From Azolla pinnata (Eukaryota > Streptophyta > Polypodiopsida > Salviniales > Salviniaceae), in the NCBI GenBank assembly GCA_037176905.1, contig JBBBWG010022223.1, positions 1-64,000 of the forward strand: a stretch of DNA of 64,000 nucleotides, read 5' to 3'. Below are positions 1 to 11,558 of this stretch, piece after piece. The first letter of the stretch is position 1, and each line of letters starts with the position of its first letter. The translations under genes and the position numbers were made by a program. The notes beneath the pieces were generated by a model, which made no database searches, was not told the origin of the DNA, and saw nothing but the letters and a program-made list of their open reading frames with translations.

Positions 1-100
1 CCATCATCATCATCAGGGAGATGAATCCTTGTAAATCTTCTTTTTTTTTTTTCTTCTTTTCTTTTCTTTTTTTGTCTTAAAGCCTTAATTACGCATTCCA

Positions 101-281
101 TTAATTAGCCCTGCACATACACACACACACACATGCATGCATGCATGCATGCATGCGCATTTCATGTGTGCGCGGCATCCGCATGCATGCATGCATGCAT
201 CCATCCATGTGCCATGGATGCCATCGTTGGAAAACGAAACAGAAAACCCAAATCCTTGGATGCAACAAAAATAAGAATCTC

Positions 282-328
<47 letters not shown>

Positions 329-910
329 CAACAACAATAACCATAATAATAGCCATAGAAACAATAGTAATAATGATGATGATGATGATGATAATAATAA
401 TAATAATAATATATGGATGTATGTATGTATGTGTGTGTGTATTTATTTATTTATTTATTTATTCATTCATTCATATATGTTTGCGCATTTTTTGTCGTCG
501 AAAAAGAAATGCTTTTGCCCTCACATACATGCCACTCAGCGGCTCACATACATCCATGCGTCCACATGCATGTATGCATGCATGCACATGCTCATCCACC
601 CATGCATGTATGCATGCATGCACATGCTCATCCACCCATGCATGTATGCATGCATGCACACATTCATACGCATCGCTTTCATCAGTCAAACCAGGTTTCC
701 GACCAAGCATTAAAAAAAGAGAAGAAAGAAAGGAAAACAGACACATGGAAGAACAGTATCTATGCATATGTATGTATGCATGCATGTGCACATGCATGCA
801 TGCATGCATGACTTGGTAAAAGAGGAATCAAATGGAATCCATGTATGTAAGGGGTTTCTGAGACATGGGTCATTGTAAAGGAAGGAAGGGAAGGAAGGAA
901 GGACATGGCC
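101..910. repeat. Microsatellite-rich block
   Basis: Successive simple repeats: AC and TGCA/CATG runs (about 115-205), an AAT run (about 283-325), AAC and GAT runs up to 410, TTTA/TTCA runs (about 440-475), a 36-bp unit rich in CATG repeated in tandem (about 560-655), a further CATG run (770-812) and a GGAA run (about 876-903). Open frames crossing the block encode only low-complexity runs such as repeated HACM or poly-Asn and are not credible genes. No other feature is seen in 1-984. Confidence 0.9.
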
Positions 911-984
911 AATGTATATGTTGAAGCTTTGCCCCATCTACTGGAATGGCCAGGCGAAGGACATTGATCCGATGCATAAGTTGT

Positions 985-1365
985 CTTCCGGAGAGTTTCG
1001 TGACGATGGAGCAGATACAGGTGCCTTGTGTAGAGTGCGAGGTGCAGGTTTTCTTCGGACGTCCCATGGAGCAGATGCAGGTTCTTTTGCGAAGCTCGTG
1101 ATGCAGGTTTCGATCGAACCTCCGATGGAGCAGATGCAGCAGGTTCTTCTGTCGGGTTCGTGACGCAGGTTTTTCGACCTCCAATGGAGCAGATACAGGC
1201 TCTCTTCTTCAGAGTTTCCGATGATGCAGGTTTCGAACCTCCGATGGGCTTGTTCTACAGCGTTTCTTCTGCAAAGTTGGCGACACGGGTTTCGGACCTC
1301 CAATTGGAGCAGATAGAGATTCTTCTTCTGCAGAGTCTGTGATGCGGGTTTCGGACCTCTCTCTC
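985..1365. repeat. 60-bp minisatellite, about six copies
   Basis: The segment 'atggagcagat' or a close variant recurs at 1006, 1066, 1125, 1184, 1244 and 1304. This gives a period of 59-61 bases. Each unit also carries 'gcaggtttcg' and 'ttcttctgcagag' blocks. The last unit runs into a short CT repeat. Because the period is close to a multiple of three, long open frames pass through it on both strands, but nothing recognisable is encoded. 1366-2076 contains an AT dinucleotide run (about 1550-1576) and no gene that I can see. Confidence 0.85.
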
Positions 1366-2076
1366 TCTCTCTCTTCCAAGGGAACACTCCTAGTGGCAAA
1401 GCTCCCCAACCAACTTCTACCAAGCCATCGCTTTGTTCTGATCGTTCGACTTCATTGCAATCCGGTTGAAGCTTTTCGATGCAGTGCACCAAAACTCCAG
1501 TTGCAAGACGGATTATGTGTATAGGCGGTAGTTCCAATTCTTTCTTCAATGTATATATATATATATATATATATCTACACACACACATACATATGCAGAC
1601 ATACATACAATTGTCTGCTTGTTTGCTTGCTACCCGATAACACAATCTTTGCGACCCAGTACCCGCGAACAGGTTGCTCGGACAAAGTCCATTGTCCGTA
1701 TCTTTGTTCATCGATCACATCATCACATAATTTTTCACAGTACCTCCGATATGTATGTGTGAGGGTGTCGTTCAACCAACCAGAGTATCGGGCACCAATC
1801 CAGACAAACACTTGCCATTAAAACTTTGATTCGCTTGCGAGTTTGTTATCGTCAGCTCGTACTTGAGATTTGGGTTGGGACCTTAGTCGACGAATGGTTG
1901 GACATTAGACTGGGTTATATCCATAATTAGTTGTAATTAATGCACGCACGCAGCCACCTATTACTTAATCAATCATTTTCACGATGCAATTACGCCTTCT
2001 TTTTATGGATTCCATGATATTTTATTCTTAACGAACGGAACGATTCTGTTCTTAACTATGTACCACTTTGAAAATA

Positions 2077-2522
2077 AGGGAGAATTACCAAAAACCACCT
2101 AACAAAATTATAAATTACGTTTCAACGCCTTCTACAATAAAAAATTGTAAATGAATGCCTACTCTTATCTTCCACTAAAACTTAACACCCAATTAATTCC
2201 GTTAGGATAACAGTAATTGATTTTATTCCTAATCGCTTCCTACTGATTGATCCATATCGATTCTCTTACCATATTTGATTGACAAAAGTTAGTCAGTTTA
2301 AGATCTAAATAATTGACTAGCACGATAACTTGGTACTAATCAATTGATTGAGCGTTAATCAATTAGTTAATTTCATGTTAATTGAACTCAAAATTAATTG
2401 ATTTCATAGTAATCGATCGCGCATTGATTTTTAGAACTAGGCATCAATTTGTCATTTCTAGTTTCAATAGGCGTTAAAATGTAATTTATAATTTTATTAG
2501 GCATTTTTTGGTCAATTTCCCT
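2077..2522. mobile_element. MITE-like non-autonomous DNA element (copy 1)
   Basis: The left end (2077-2130) and the reverse complement of the right end (2469-2522) match at roughly 45 of 54 positions. Both begin AGGGA and end TTAACGCCT or TCAACGCCT. The 446-bp element is AT-rich and has no coding capacity. A second, GC-shifted copy with the same internal order lies at 40885-41325, which supports this being a repeat family and not a chance inverted repeat. No clear target-site duplication is visible, so the superfamily is undecided. Long AT-rich terminal inverted repeats fit a Mutator-like origin, but this is inference. Confidence 0.7.
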
Positions 2523-3488
2523 ATCACTCTCCGGTTATATATATATCTATGCATCACATACTACCTTTTGCTTCACTATATATATATATATATGTATGTA
2601 TAATTTATAGTTGGTATGTAATCCAGCTGCTTATTTCATATAAGCAGAACCCCACAACATTCGTAAATCCTTTTGGTTCATCACTGATCGTTGGTCGCTC
2701 TTCCGTTCGCAGATATATCTGTATCTACTTCACAAAAGTTCTTGGAAGAAAATGCTTTGGGAAGACTTGAACCCAAGACCCCTCAATCCAAGACAAGAGT
2801 TTCCATTCTACTTGAAGTCATTTTGAGTGGCATCAACTTTGAGAGAAACAAACCCTATTCTTCTATGATAAATTGAATCCAAAACAGTTAATATCACAAA
2901 AAAAGCTAAACCAAAGGATAAAACCTATTTAACCTCTCAGGGGCCACCATCAGTTTCAACTCAAACCGAATACTTGCCAATGTAATGAAAACAACCTACA
3001 TCTACAGTTAGATATGGCTGTGCCAAAGAGCAGGTTTGTGACTTCTCTAACAACTGAGATTCGGTTTAAAGACAAATTTCAATCCAGGAGACTAGCTTAA
3101 AGAGTTGTTATATAAGGAATTGTTATATATAGCCGTTCTCAAAAGAATGTGTCAATTCTTTCACCCCAAAGATGGACTATGTACAAAGTTTGTGCATGAA
3201 CTGTCCACAACTTCCTCAGAATCTCTCTTTGGAATAAAAAATTTAATTTGAAACCAATTCCAGGTGTGGTTAGAACTCGATTAAGATATATATGTATGTA
3301 TGTACACCATTCCAAGTGTTTTGAAGCGAATACCAGGTGTGGTTAGAACTCGAATATATATGTATATATACACACATCCAAGAGCTAGAAGAGCCAATGC
3401 TTTTTTTTCATCTTCAATGGTGGTAAAGGACCTGCAGATATACATCAGATTTTTCATTCCACAACACCGACATGGTCTCTAAAGACAA
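2523..3488. other. Intergenic; probable 3' flank of the OTU gene
   Basis: No gene is seen. AT runs lie at about 2534-2595. A segment containing 'ccaggtgtggttagaactcga' occurs twice (about 3261 and 3333), with AT-rich microsatellite between and after, so it is a local tandem duplication of about 72 bp. The stretch just before 3489 would be the 3' untranslated region of the minus-strand gene, but no polyadenylation site was assigned. Confidence 0.5.
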
Positions 3489-6377
3489 TTAAATGAAATG
3501 AAGCAGAACTAGTTTCGCACCGGAAACTTGGTAGAGAGAATTATAATGGACCTCTGACCAGAAGCTTAAGAATATATCTGGCATAAAAAAGGACATAAAA
3601 CATGGCATGAAAGAGTAAGAACAATGCTGACAACTTTTCGTTTTGATAGTATTATAATGACTAAAAACGCTCAAAGATGCATGGCAAGTTAAATCTTGAT
3701 ATCCGTAATACATGCATGCATCCATATATTCACTACTACAATATAATGCATATGTGTCCAAACAGTCCGATGTTTTTAAATTGTAGCTTGTATTACTGAA
3801 CGATGCTCAAAAACAAAAGGTATGCACGGATATGCAGTTGTAAAATCTAATTATTTAGACTCATTAATAAAACATACATGTCTTCAAGTTCAAAGCAATT
3901 ACCATTCGTTCTCTTTGGCGTTTTCGGCAAAATCTCAATACAGTTTGAATCTCTGAAGGAAGTGATCAACCATATCTTCATGCCAAACTGCAGAAAATGT
4001 AACTAGTGAGAATTTACTCTCTTGTGAATTCCAAGAAAAAAACCCTTTACAAATTCAAGTTCCTTAACATGATCAGCGGCTGCCTGCAATGTGACATGAT
4101 CACCCCATTCACCTAACCTGGACACAAACGAAAATTTTTCCTTGGTGATTTGGAGAGAAAAACAGATAGTATGTTTAACAGCAGTGACATGTAGTTTTAA
4201 ATATGATAGACGTTGCAATCAATAACCTGAAAACATGTTCAACCACTTGAAAATCTTTTACATAAAGAATTCCAGCTATACAGAAGTAAATATTTTCATT
4301 TTTCACATGACACCCAAAGGGTTCCTTTAGCACAAAACCTGAAACCCAAAGATAGCGAAGAAGAGTCATTGTGCAAACCTTCCCATTTTACGCAAATAAT
4401 CTTTGTACTTCATTGGCACATATCCTTGATACCAGTCTTTGTATGTTTTTAGCTTCATCCAGGTAAAGCAAAAATTCAAAACAAAATACTAGTTCAAACC
4501 CTAAAGAACACTTCTTGCTTAATAGGGAAACTTACTTGATAGACAACTTCCTTTCTCACTGACTTATGTTTTTCCGGGGTCCGATACATCTGATCAGAGA
4601 TGGCACGAAACTGAAGGATAAAACTCAAACAACAATCAACCTACAATCCTACAGTTTTGGACACGAGCATGCATGCAAATCAATGAGCTAATCACAAAGA
4701 CAGGTTAGACACAAATTTCACCTGACAATTACCATCGCCCACCATTCTTTGTTCTTGAAGCCCATACTCGCGTAACCTAAACCATCATGTCAACATGAAC
4801 ATCGAATCAAAAAAGAACACCTTACAGTCCACTTCGGCCTGGATGTGATAGCATACACATAGTATGAATATGGGGCTTCAACCTTTCTAGAAGCGTTTGA
4901 TGATCAAAATTAGCATCCGTATATGTTGGAAATTGACTATTGATGCGGGGAACATGCTGCAAAATATTAACAAAAACAGGGCTTACCATGGTATTCATAT
5001 GACCTGGAAGATTGGCAATTGAAAGCAATTACAATTAAACAACAAATGGCTGCACTCTGTTACGCTTTCGATCTTGCAAGCATCCAGATAGACATAAGAC
5101 TTCTACTCATGGCTGGGAAAGAGGAACTAGGAGTAATGTCTTATTTATAACAGAAACAATGTAGCTGAAACTATCAAATGGGAAGATGTTGGTATCAGAC
5201 GATATACAGAAGTAAGATTCTATTGTATGACAATGATTAATAACACGTTAAACGCAACATCAGAGTAAACCCTATCAAAATATAAAGCTTATTAGAAGTT
5301 GTACCTCTTTCCTAACCTTTCTCTAGATCGCACTTGGAATATTAACATCCAGGGAAGCTTCTACGAACCAAGTCGATTTCCCTTAATTTGATATGATTGG
5401 GCCTTAACTTCTCTATATCATCTCACATTCATACTTGTCATTCCATGTTTGGCCATATTTTTATAGCTTTTTTCAAAACCTTGAAGAATGCTTTCTACTG
5501 GTAAAACAATTCATATCTTACACGTGGTGAAGTACTACTCACTTTGTACCTGTATTTAGCACTAGGAATATCAATATCTTGATTTCACGGAAATATTCTA
5601 CACTTCAAATACTTCTAACATTTAGAACTAAAATTTAAGTTTCACAAATTTAAAGTTTTAATCTCTTCATAAAGTTACACAACAATCAACAATCACACAC
5701 AAAAAGTTCACACCGTCAAGAAAACAGGCCCAATCATTTTTACATACACATAATGCTTAGCACATATAAGATTACTTCATTGAACACTCTTGAAACGGAA
5801 ATTCTATATCATGGAATAGGTATGCATACATGTAGGGAGGTAGGTAGGTAGGCATGTACACACACGCACACCACATAGATATGTAAGTATGTAAAATTCA
5901 TAAGCATTCTTACATATATAGATAAATATGTGTGTAGATGTATGCAAACACACACACTCCGCATGAGTACGTGGACGTGCAATTGTGTGTGTGCATAGAT
6001 GGATGGCTGAATGTTTGTTCTGATGCGTATGTGTGTGTGAATAATAAATGTACGTAGACAAGAATGCATGTATTCACACACACATAAACATATACGTATG
6101 TAGTACGTGAGTATGCATGGATGGAATCATTTCACTAGGGCATGGAAAGAAAAAGACTTACAGGAACGGAGCTTAGGTGAGACAAGCGTCGAACCAGCGC
6201 GTTTTCTGAAGATCCTCCAGAGATCTCCTCGGACAGTACCTGGGCGATCATGAGATCATCCTCGGTTTCATCTCTAACCGAGTTGGAAGATGAGGCGGCC
6301 CAATCCGGCTTTGCTGACTGATTCTCTCGATGGCTAAAACTGGCTCTGGATTTCGCCCAGAAAGGCAGAAAAGCCAT
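3489..6377 (-). CDS. OTU-family deubiquitinase (plant OTU9-12 type)
   Basis: Ovarian-tumour cysteine protease that removes ubiquitin from proteins. Eight exons on the minus strand: 6162-6377, 4883-4956, 4722-4776, 4536-4610, 4379-4452, 4069-4117, 3903-3987 and 3489-3577. They join in phase to 238 codons plus stop. The ATG at 6377 gives MAFLPFWAKS. A 72-residue N-terminal part ends RRLSHLSSVP, and exon 2 opens with HVPRIN, a join typical of plant OTU proteins. Catalytic motifs: DGNCQFRAISDQ around residues 111-122 (Asp and nucleophile Cys) and SFWSEVHYNS near residue 219 (His). GEWGDHVTLQAAAD lies between. The length is close to the Arabidopsis relatives. Several donors are weak (GTTGAA, GTTTGC, GTTAAG) but are the only ones that keep the conserved frame. 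The family assignment is firm; which paralogue is not decided. Confidence 0.92.
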
Positions 6378-6700
6378 CCAAAGGGGGGGGGATCGAGGAG
6401 CAGAAATGCAACAACAAAAAAAGGAAGGAAACAGGATGTCACTGCTTCTTGCTTCCACTTGGGGCAAGGGATGGGGAGAAGACAGGGGGGGGGAGGGGGG
6501 GGGGTGCAAGATCAGAGAAGGAGAAAGGGAGGGGTAAGAAGACAGAAAATCGATTTGGGCGATCTGATTGATTGCAGAAGCACGACTTTGCTGACCGATC
6601 GAGAAGGAGAAGAAGAAGCAGAAGAAGGAAGAAAGAAGAAGAAGAAGAAGAAGAAGAAGAAGAAACTGTAATTACAGAGAGTGCCCCTCTTCATCCAAGC
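6378..6700 (-). promoter_or_regulatory. Upstream region of the OTU gene, purine-rich on the plus strand
   Basis: Immediately upstream of the minus-strand ATG lie G runs (6384-6392 and 6485-6504) and a GAA/AAG microsatellite (about 6605-6665). On the transcribed sense these read as C- and CTT-rich sequence, common in plant 5' leaders. No convincing TATA box was found. Open frames on the plus strand here are products of the GA-rich composition. Confidence 0.35.
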
Positions 6701-8115
6701 TCTTGAATTTTACATAAACACCAAAATGCCCTTCCTTCATTCCTCTTCCTTCATCACAGAGGACACATTTCTTTACCAGGAAATCAGCAGGACTTGTCAT
6801 TTACCTCTTTGAAAACTGATGATAGAAAGGCTCAGATCTGCCGAAACCACGAACGATCGTTCTTTCGCCTTTTACAGAAAGGGTCGGATCAGCGCGGAAT
6901 TTCGGAAACTTATGATGCTGCTGCTGCTGAAAGCTCGGATTATTCGCGATAGCATAACATCGGTCTCTTCTGGGCTTCTCTAAACCATATGTTCTAGCAC
7001 TCCGGTTAGTAACTTGCATTTGCAGAGTCGGGAGGAGTGCCCCTGCATCATTCATTTCAGTTAGTAACTTGCTTTCACAGAGTCTGATCGAGAGCAAGCA
7101 TCCGGCTAGCTAAAAAAGGCGAGCAAATAGCTCATCAGATAATGTGATGTTCAAACCAAACTGACTAGCTGACCAGCCTTGTTACATTGTAGCGTTATAC
7201 ATACCTTGAGATCTTTTGTATCTGTCGAGAGAACAAAGAGACATATATTGTCGATTGAGCAGAACGCCCATGGTTTTGGGATTTCCGGCCCTTCCTATTT
7301 CACAGACATCCAAAGCCCTAATGAAAATGTTGATGGTGATCTTAACGACATCTCTTTTAGTATGCATTCTGCCAAGAGAACTTGTGACCCAATCTCGTAC
7401 ACATTCGAAAACATTGCCTCCTGCAACTGGGGATCAAGTTTCCGAGCATGAGCTTTTTGCCTTGAGTTGTACAGAAACTAACTGAAAACCGACTTGGACC
7501 TGTAAAACATGTTGTGATGACAAAACACTTCCACCTCAGGCCACACAATGTGAACTATGTTACATACAAGTCAACCTAAGAACAAGGTTGGTGAACCTGT
7601 TCTTTGTACAATCAGGCAAGGCATATTATCCTTTTTCTGGAAGACACATCATATGCCCCATTTCACAGTCTGCATAAGCCTTGGCGAATAACCAAGAAAA
7701 CGGTGAATCGACAGATTTGGCGGTACCGAAGGGATCCCATTTGCATAAAGAGTATTACGTACACATCAAGCTCAATCAGCCACAATGGCAGCTTGGCTAC
7801 CATGAAACAATGAACATGACAATCACCATTTCGATTTCGGCAAAACCAACATATAACATCGGTGTGTGCAAATGATTGAAGAAGCATAACGAAACATTTA
7901 TGTAAAAACAGAGGCATTGCTGCACCGGTGATGATTATCAAAGATGCATCCCCGTGGAGCATTAGATACCTGTCAATTGCAATTTGCAGGAAATAATCGG
8001 AAAGAAAAAAGGGAAAGGAAAGCTTAAGCATTTAATCTTCTCCATTTTTAGGTTCAAAAGTTTTGATAGGCTCATGAGACCAAAACGATCTCGGTTAAAA
8101 GCATCACATAAACAC
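6701..8115. other. Intergenic; 3' flank of the METTL23-like gene
   Basis: No convincing gene. Short open frames exist on both strands (for example from an ATG at 7270 on the plus strand, 71 codons), but none shows a recognisable domain or neighbouring exons. The stretch nearest 8116 is likely the 3' untranslated region of the minus-strand methyltransferase gene. Confidence 0.4.
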
Positions 8116-10602
8116 TTATAATGCAGCTTGAATTTCAACTATCTCTATAGAGTTATGAATGAGTGATGACTTTGTTTCTGGCATGATCTCGTGTGCATCG
8201 AGAAGCTTCGTGCACTTCAGCTCCCACTTCACCATCAGAAGTTCAATCAAGCGATGCCCACTACAAAAACAGGATAGAAAAAATAGCATTTGAGATTTTC
8301 TTTTTAAACTATATGCAGAATCCTCCAACACAATATCACACTCTAGTAGCAATCAGAAGAAAATTGCCAGATGTAAAATCCCAAGCAATCCAGTTACACA
8401 TAGGGTCCTTCATGAAATCTTCTAACCATCAGCATAGGCATGTATTTGGCCTTGTGCTTATCTTCTTCACTGTATGTCTGGTGTAGTGTGGTAAATGAAA
8501 GATGATTGATTGATTGTAATACAATACCTACGAGGCTCATACGATGTGATGAAGACAGCCTCTGGATTCTTGTAAAGCATAAATGCCACGGTCGCAAAAA
8601 GGTCATCGAAATCTGAATAAGGGGGAAAAAAAGCAATCAAAAGCATTATCCATACTGCATCCAAGGAGTATTCAAAACAGATTTATTTTGAGGAACGACT
8701 CAGAATCAATTGAATGGATAACCTGCAGCATCATACAGCACATCCGCACCGAGAATTATGTCGGGACTCTTCTCGAAAGCATCGTCTTCCCATTTTGCCC
8801 AAGTCAAGCCTTGGATCTGCATCAATCGTATAAACTACAAGCACTTATACATCAAATGAATAGTCTTTTTCATTCAGAAAGCAAAAAAATATACCTCCAA
8901 GTACCTTACAGTTCACCCCATTTTGTTCACAGTTTGTTCTCATGTTCTTCAGCACCTGCCTCTCTCCCAACAAAAAGCAGAAAGAAGAAAAATGTGCATT
9001 TTTTATGAAGGGTGAACAATGTTGAGTTCATGCTTGTTAAAAAAAATACAAGAACGTCTTAGTACACAGTTTTTTGTTTCACAGAAAGCAAATCTTATAT
9101 GGTTGATTGTTTTCCTTGTCCAAATCATATGTTCTATTTGAACAACTATGTGCTCTGATTGTGTATTCCTTCCCCGTAGTGGAAAGAAGTCATTCAGGAA
9201 ACTCATAAAGATCTGAGAGCATTTGAGCTATCCTAGTCACAAAATACATGAGCCAAAACATATTTAGTGATATTTAACCATACAAATTGATCTATCAAAA
9301 CGGCAACAAATATATAATATAAAACAATTAAGTGACAAAAATCGATGCATAAAGGAATCACACCTCAGGTTTATCATGGAGGTCAGTTAATGTCACATGG
9401 CTTCCAACCTTAGCAGCAAGTATTCCTGGTAATGCTGTTCCAGCTCCAAGCTGCAAACATATACATTCGAAATCTACTGAACCTTAAAAACAGAAATTTA
9501 TGTCATTACCACATTTATGTATGTACTTATGCCGACATCCACAGATTTATTATATAAATTACAGCCCAATATACACACACACTCTCTCAATAAGATTTCA
9601 TCAAAATTGTGACGAGGGTTTTTCTGTGGGCATGCAAGTTTCACCTGCTACAACTGAAAAAAATACTTCAGTTTTCTTCCACGTTACATCGATTAGAGCA
9701 TTCCAATTAAGCCATATTGTAGTGTTATGTGCGTGCTTGGACTCTAAATAAAACTCCAGTACTGTCATTTCACTGAAACCCTTTTACCACTCCCCTCTAT
9801 CAAACGACATCCAGAATCTCCCCAAGAGCTCAGACAGATTTTTTCCCTCTTATGGGATTCATTGAGAAGGATCCAGATTGAATTTCAATGGTTTCAATAA
9901 AAATCTATATCCACTACCTTCATAAGTTTTTTTTCTTGTACAACTACTGTTGAGCTACACATTCTCCATAGCTGGTTGGACAACTTTGTCACGATTTTGA
10001 AGTCCTCAAATTGCAAGATTTTAAGGCATCAAAATGCAAGTTAAACAAACTTCAGACACCATGTCCACTTTCAAAGAGACCTCACTTGATTCATCATCGT
10101 AGCTTAAATACTACACAGATTGTTGGAGCTGGTAAATCATTGAGAAACCACATTTCTATCTTTTTCCCCTCTTCACGTTCTGAAGTCCTCTTTTTTATTC
10201 TATTTGGATGGCTTCTTTTCCTGTAGTTTTTTATCTTTTTCATTAGTTATTTTTAGTTTTATACTTACATAGCAACTTTGATGATGATAATATTTATATC
10301 TACTCAAATTCTTCCAACCTCTAAGACATGGGCATTGCTGAATCGGTGCCTCTGTTGCCACACATACTCTGCGAGGGCAATGCTACAGGGCCACACGTGT
10401 AAACCATATTCGTCCTTTATCACCTGAAAAGAAAAAAAATGGCTGAATGAACAAAATAAAATGAATCAGATGAAAACGAAGATCAGAATCAGCATAGCCA
10501 TACCTCAGCTATCGAGATGGAGAGTGTTGAATTAGAAGAAGAAGAAGAAGAAGAAGAAGATTCTGAGAGGTCTTGAAATAGATGATGTGATACGGAGATC
10601 AT
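8116..10602 (-). CDS. METTL23-like SAM-dependent methyltransferase (family 16)
   Basis: Seven minus-strand exons: 10504-10602, 10319-10423, 9364-9450, 8905-8955, 8723-8816, 8528-8612 and 8116-8260. They close in phase to 221 codons plus stop. The ATG at 10602 starts MISVSHHLF, followed by a run of nine Ser encoded by a TCT microsatellite. Exon 2 carries GLHVWPCSIALAEYVWQQ. The SAM-binding motif I, LEVLGAGTALPG-like (read here as VLELGAGTALPG), spans the exon 2/3 join at residues 66-76. TDLHDKPE follows, then VLKNMRTNCEQN, and ILGADVLYDAADF supplies the D-x-x-Y-type motif of the Methyltransf_16 family at about residues 135-147. These enzymes methylate proteins; human METTL23 acts on histone H3 arginine, but the plant substrate is unknown to me. 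Length is near that of human METTL23 (190 aa). Intron 2 (9451-10318) holds no extra gene. Confidence 0.87.
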
Positions 10603-11558
10603 TGACGTTCGTTGCTCAGTCCCGAGGGAATCCGATTTTTCCAGTCAAACCTGTACTGAGTTTCTGTGCATTCCCGAGAGATGCCACCGTCTCTTGTTTA
10701 TTTCCACCAATTATTGCCCTTCTTGTCAGATGAACACTGAAACTAGAGACTTGTGTCTGCAGGCACAAACAAAGACTCAAAGATTCAATATGGACATACA
10801 GATTCAAGATGCAACAGATTCTCTCCAAATATTAGAGTTTCAAGATTCGAATACCTGTCCAGACATAAAAGATTCAGCCCATGTCCTCGGACATATGTTC
10901 TACTTTCCTAAGGCACCAAAGGCAAGAAAATTGGTAAAAAAGGCCTGTGGCCTTTGTTAAGAACAATGAGAAATTATATTGTAGATCCATAACCGTCTTC
11001 TCCTCTTCGTCCTCAGGGCATTAATTAAGGGTGTTTTGAGAAACAGTTATTACACAGGATCATGAGAAACACCAAAAAACTATGGGAAGTTCAAGGTAGA
11101 TATATTATTCTAGTAGATGAGTTCCAAAGAGTCTAATTGGCATCTTCCTACTACAGTTAGCCAAATTCTGCCTTCTACCATGAGGTCCAAGGCTTTGCTT
11201 TTCTATCTGAATTTTACACACCATTAGGCTTAGAAGAGGTGCAAGTTGGGCAGTTTTAACAACTAGCACCCATCTGTTTTTCCATTGAACACTTGGGCTT
11301 GAGCTATTGAACAATTGTGGTGATTTAGGGTTAGTGATTCGAACATTGGAATACATCCAAGTATAGAAGCATGTTGCTTGGCCACATGAATCTAGGTTTC
11401 GTCAAGTGATTCTCATCATAATAAGCAAAGGTGCAACATAATGGGGTTTAGGCTTTAAGGCCTTTGGTAGCTTCTCCCTGTATGTCAACACCACCTCAAA
11501 CAACCGACAAATTTTCCACACGCATTTACATCAACTGGGTGTGTGCATATGTATGCAT
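10603..11558. other. Intergenic between the METTL23-like and Tdp1-beta genes
   Basis: About 950 bases containing the promoter of the METTL23-like gene (high-coordinate side of 10602) and the 3' flank of the Tdp1-beta gene (next to 11559). Short open frames at 10694-10960 and 11105-11356 have no recognisable motifs. No repeats of note. Confidence 0.4.

Noticed and set aside
133-819. Two long overlapping plus-strand frames rich in HACM, poly-Asn and poly-Ile
   Set aside because: They are direct translations of CATG, AAT and ATT microsatellites and show no domain or codon-bias evidence.
2755-2880. tRNA-like segment on the minus strand ('gggttcaagtct' resembling a T-arm)
   Set aside because: No matching acceptor stem or D-arm could be found at the right spacing; possible SINE debris at most.
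6330-6671. Plus-strand frame of 113 codons ending in poly-Lys
   Set aside because: It lies antisense to OTU exon 1 and its leader and is produced by G- and GAA-rich composition.
7179-8031. Several short frames on both strands downstream of the METTL23-like gene
   Set aside because: No conserved motif, no splice partners and overlapping frames on both strands; more likely 3' flank.
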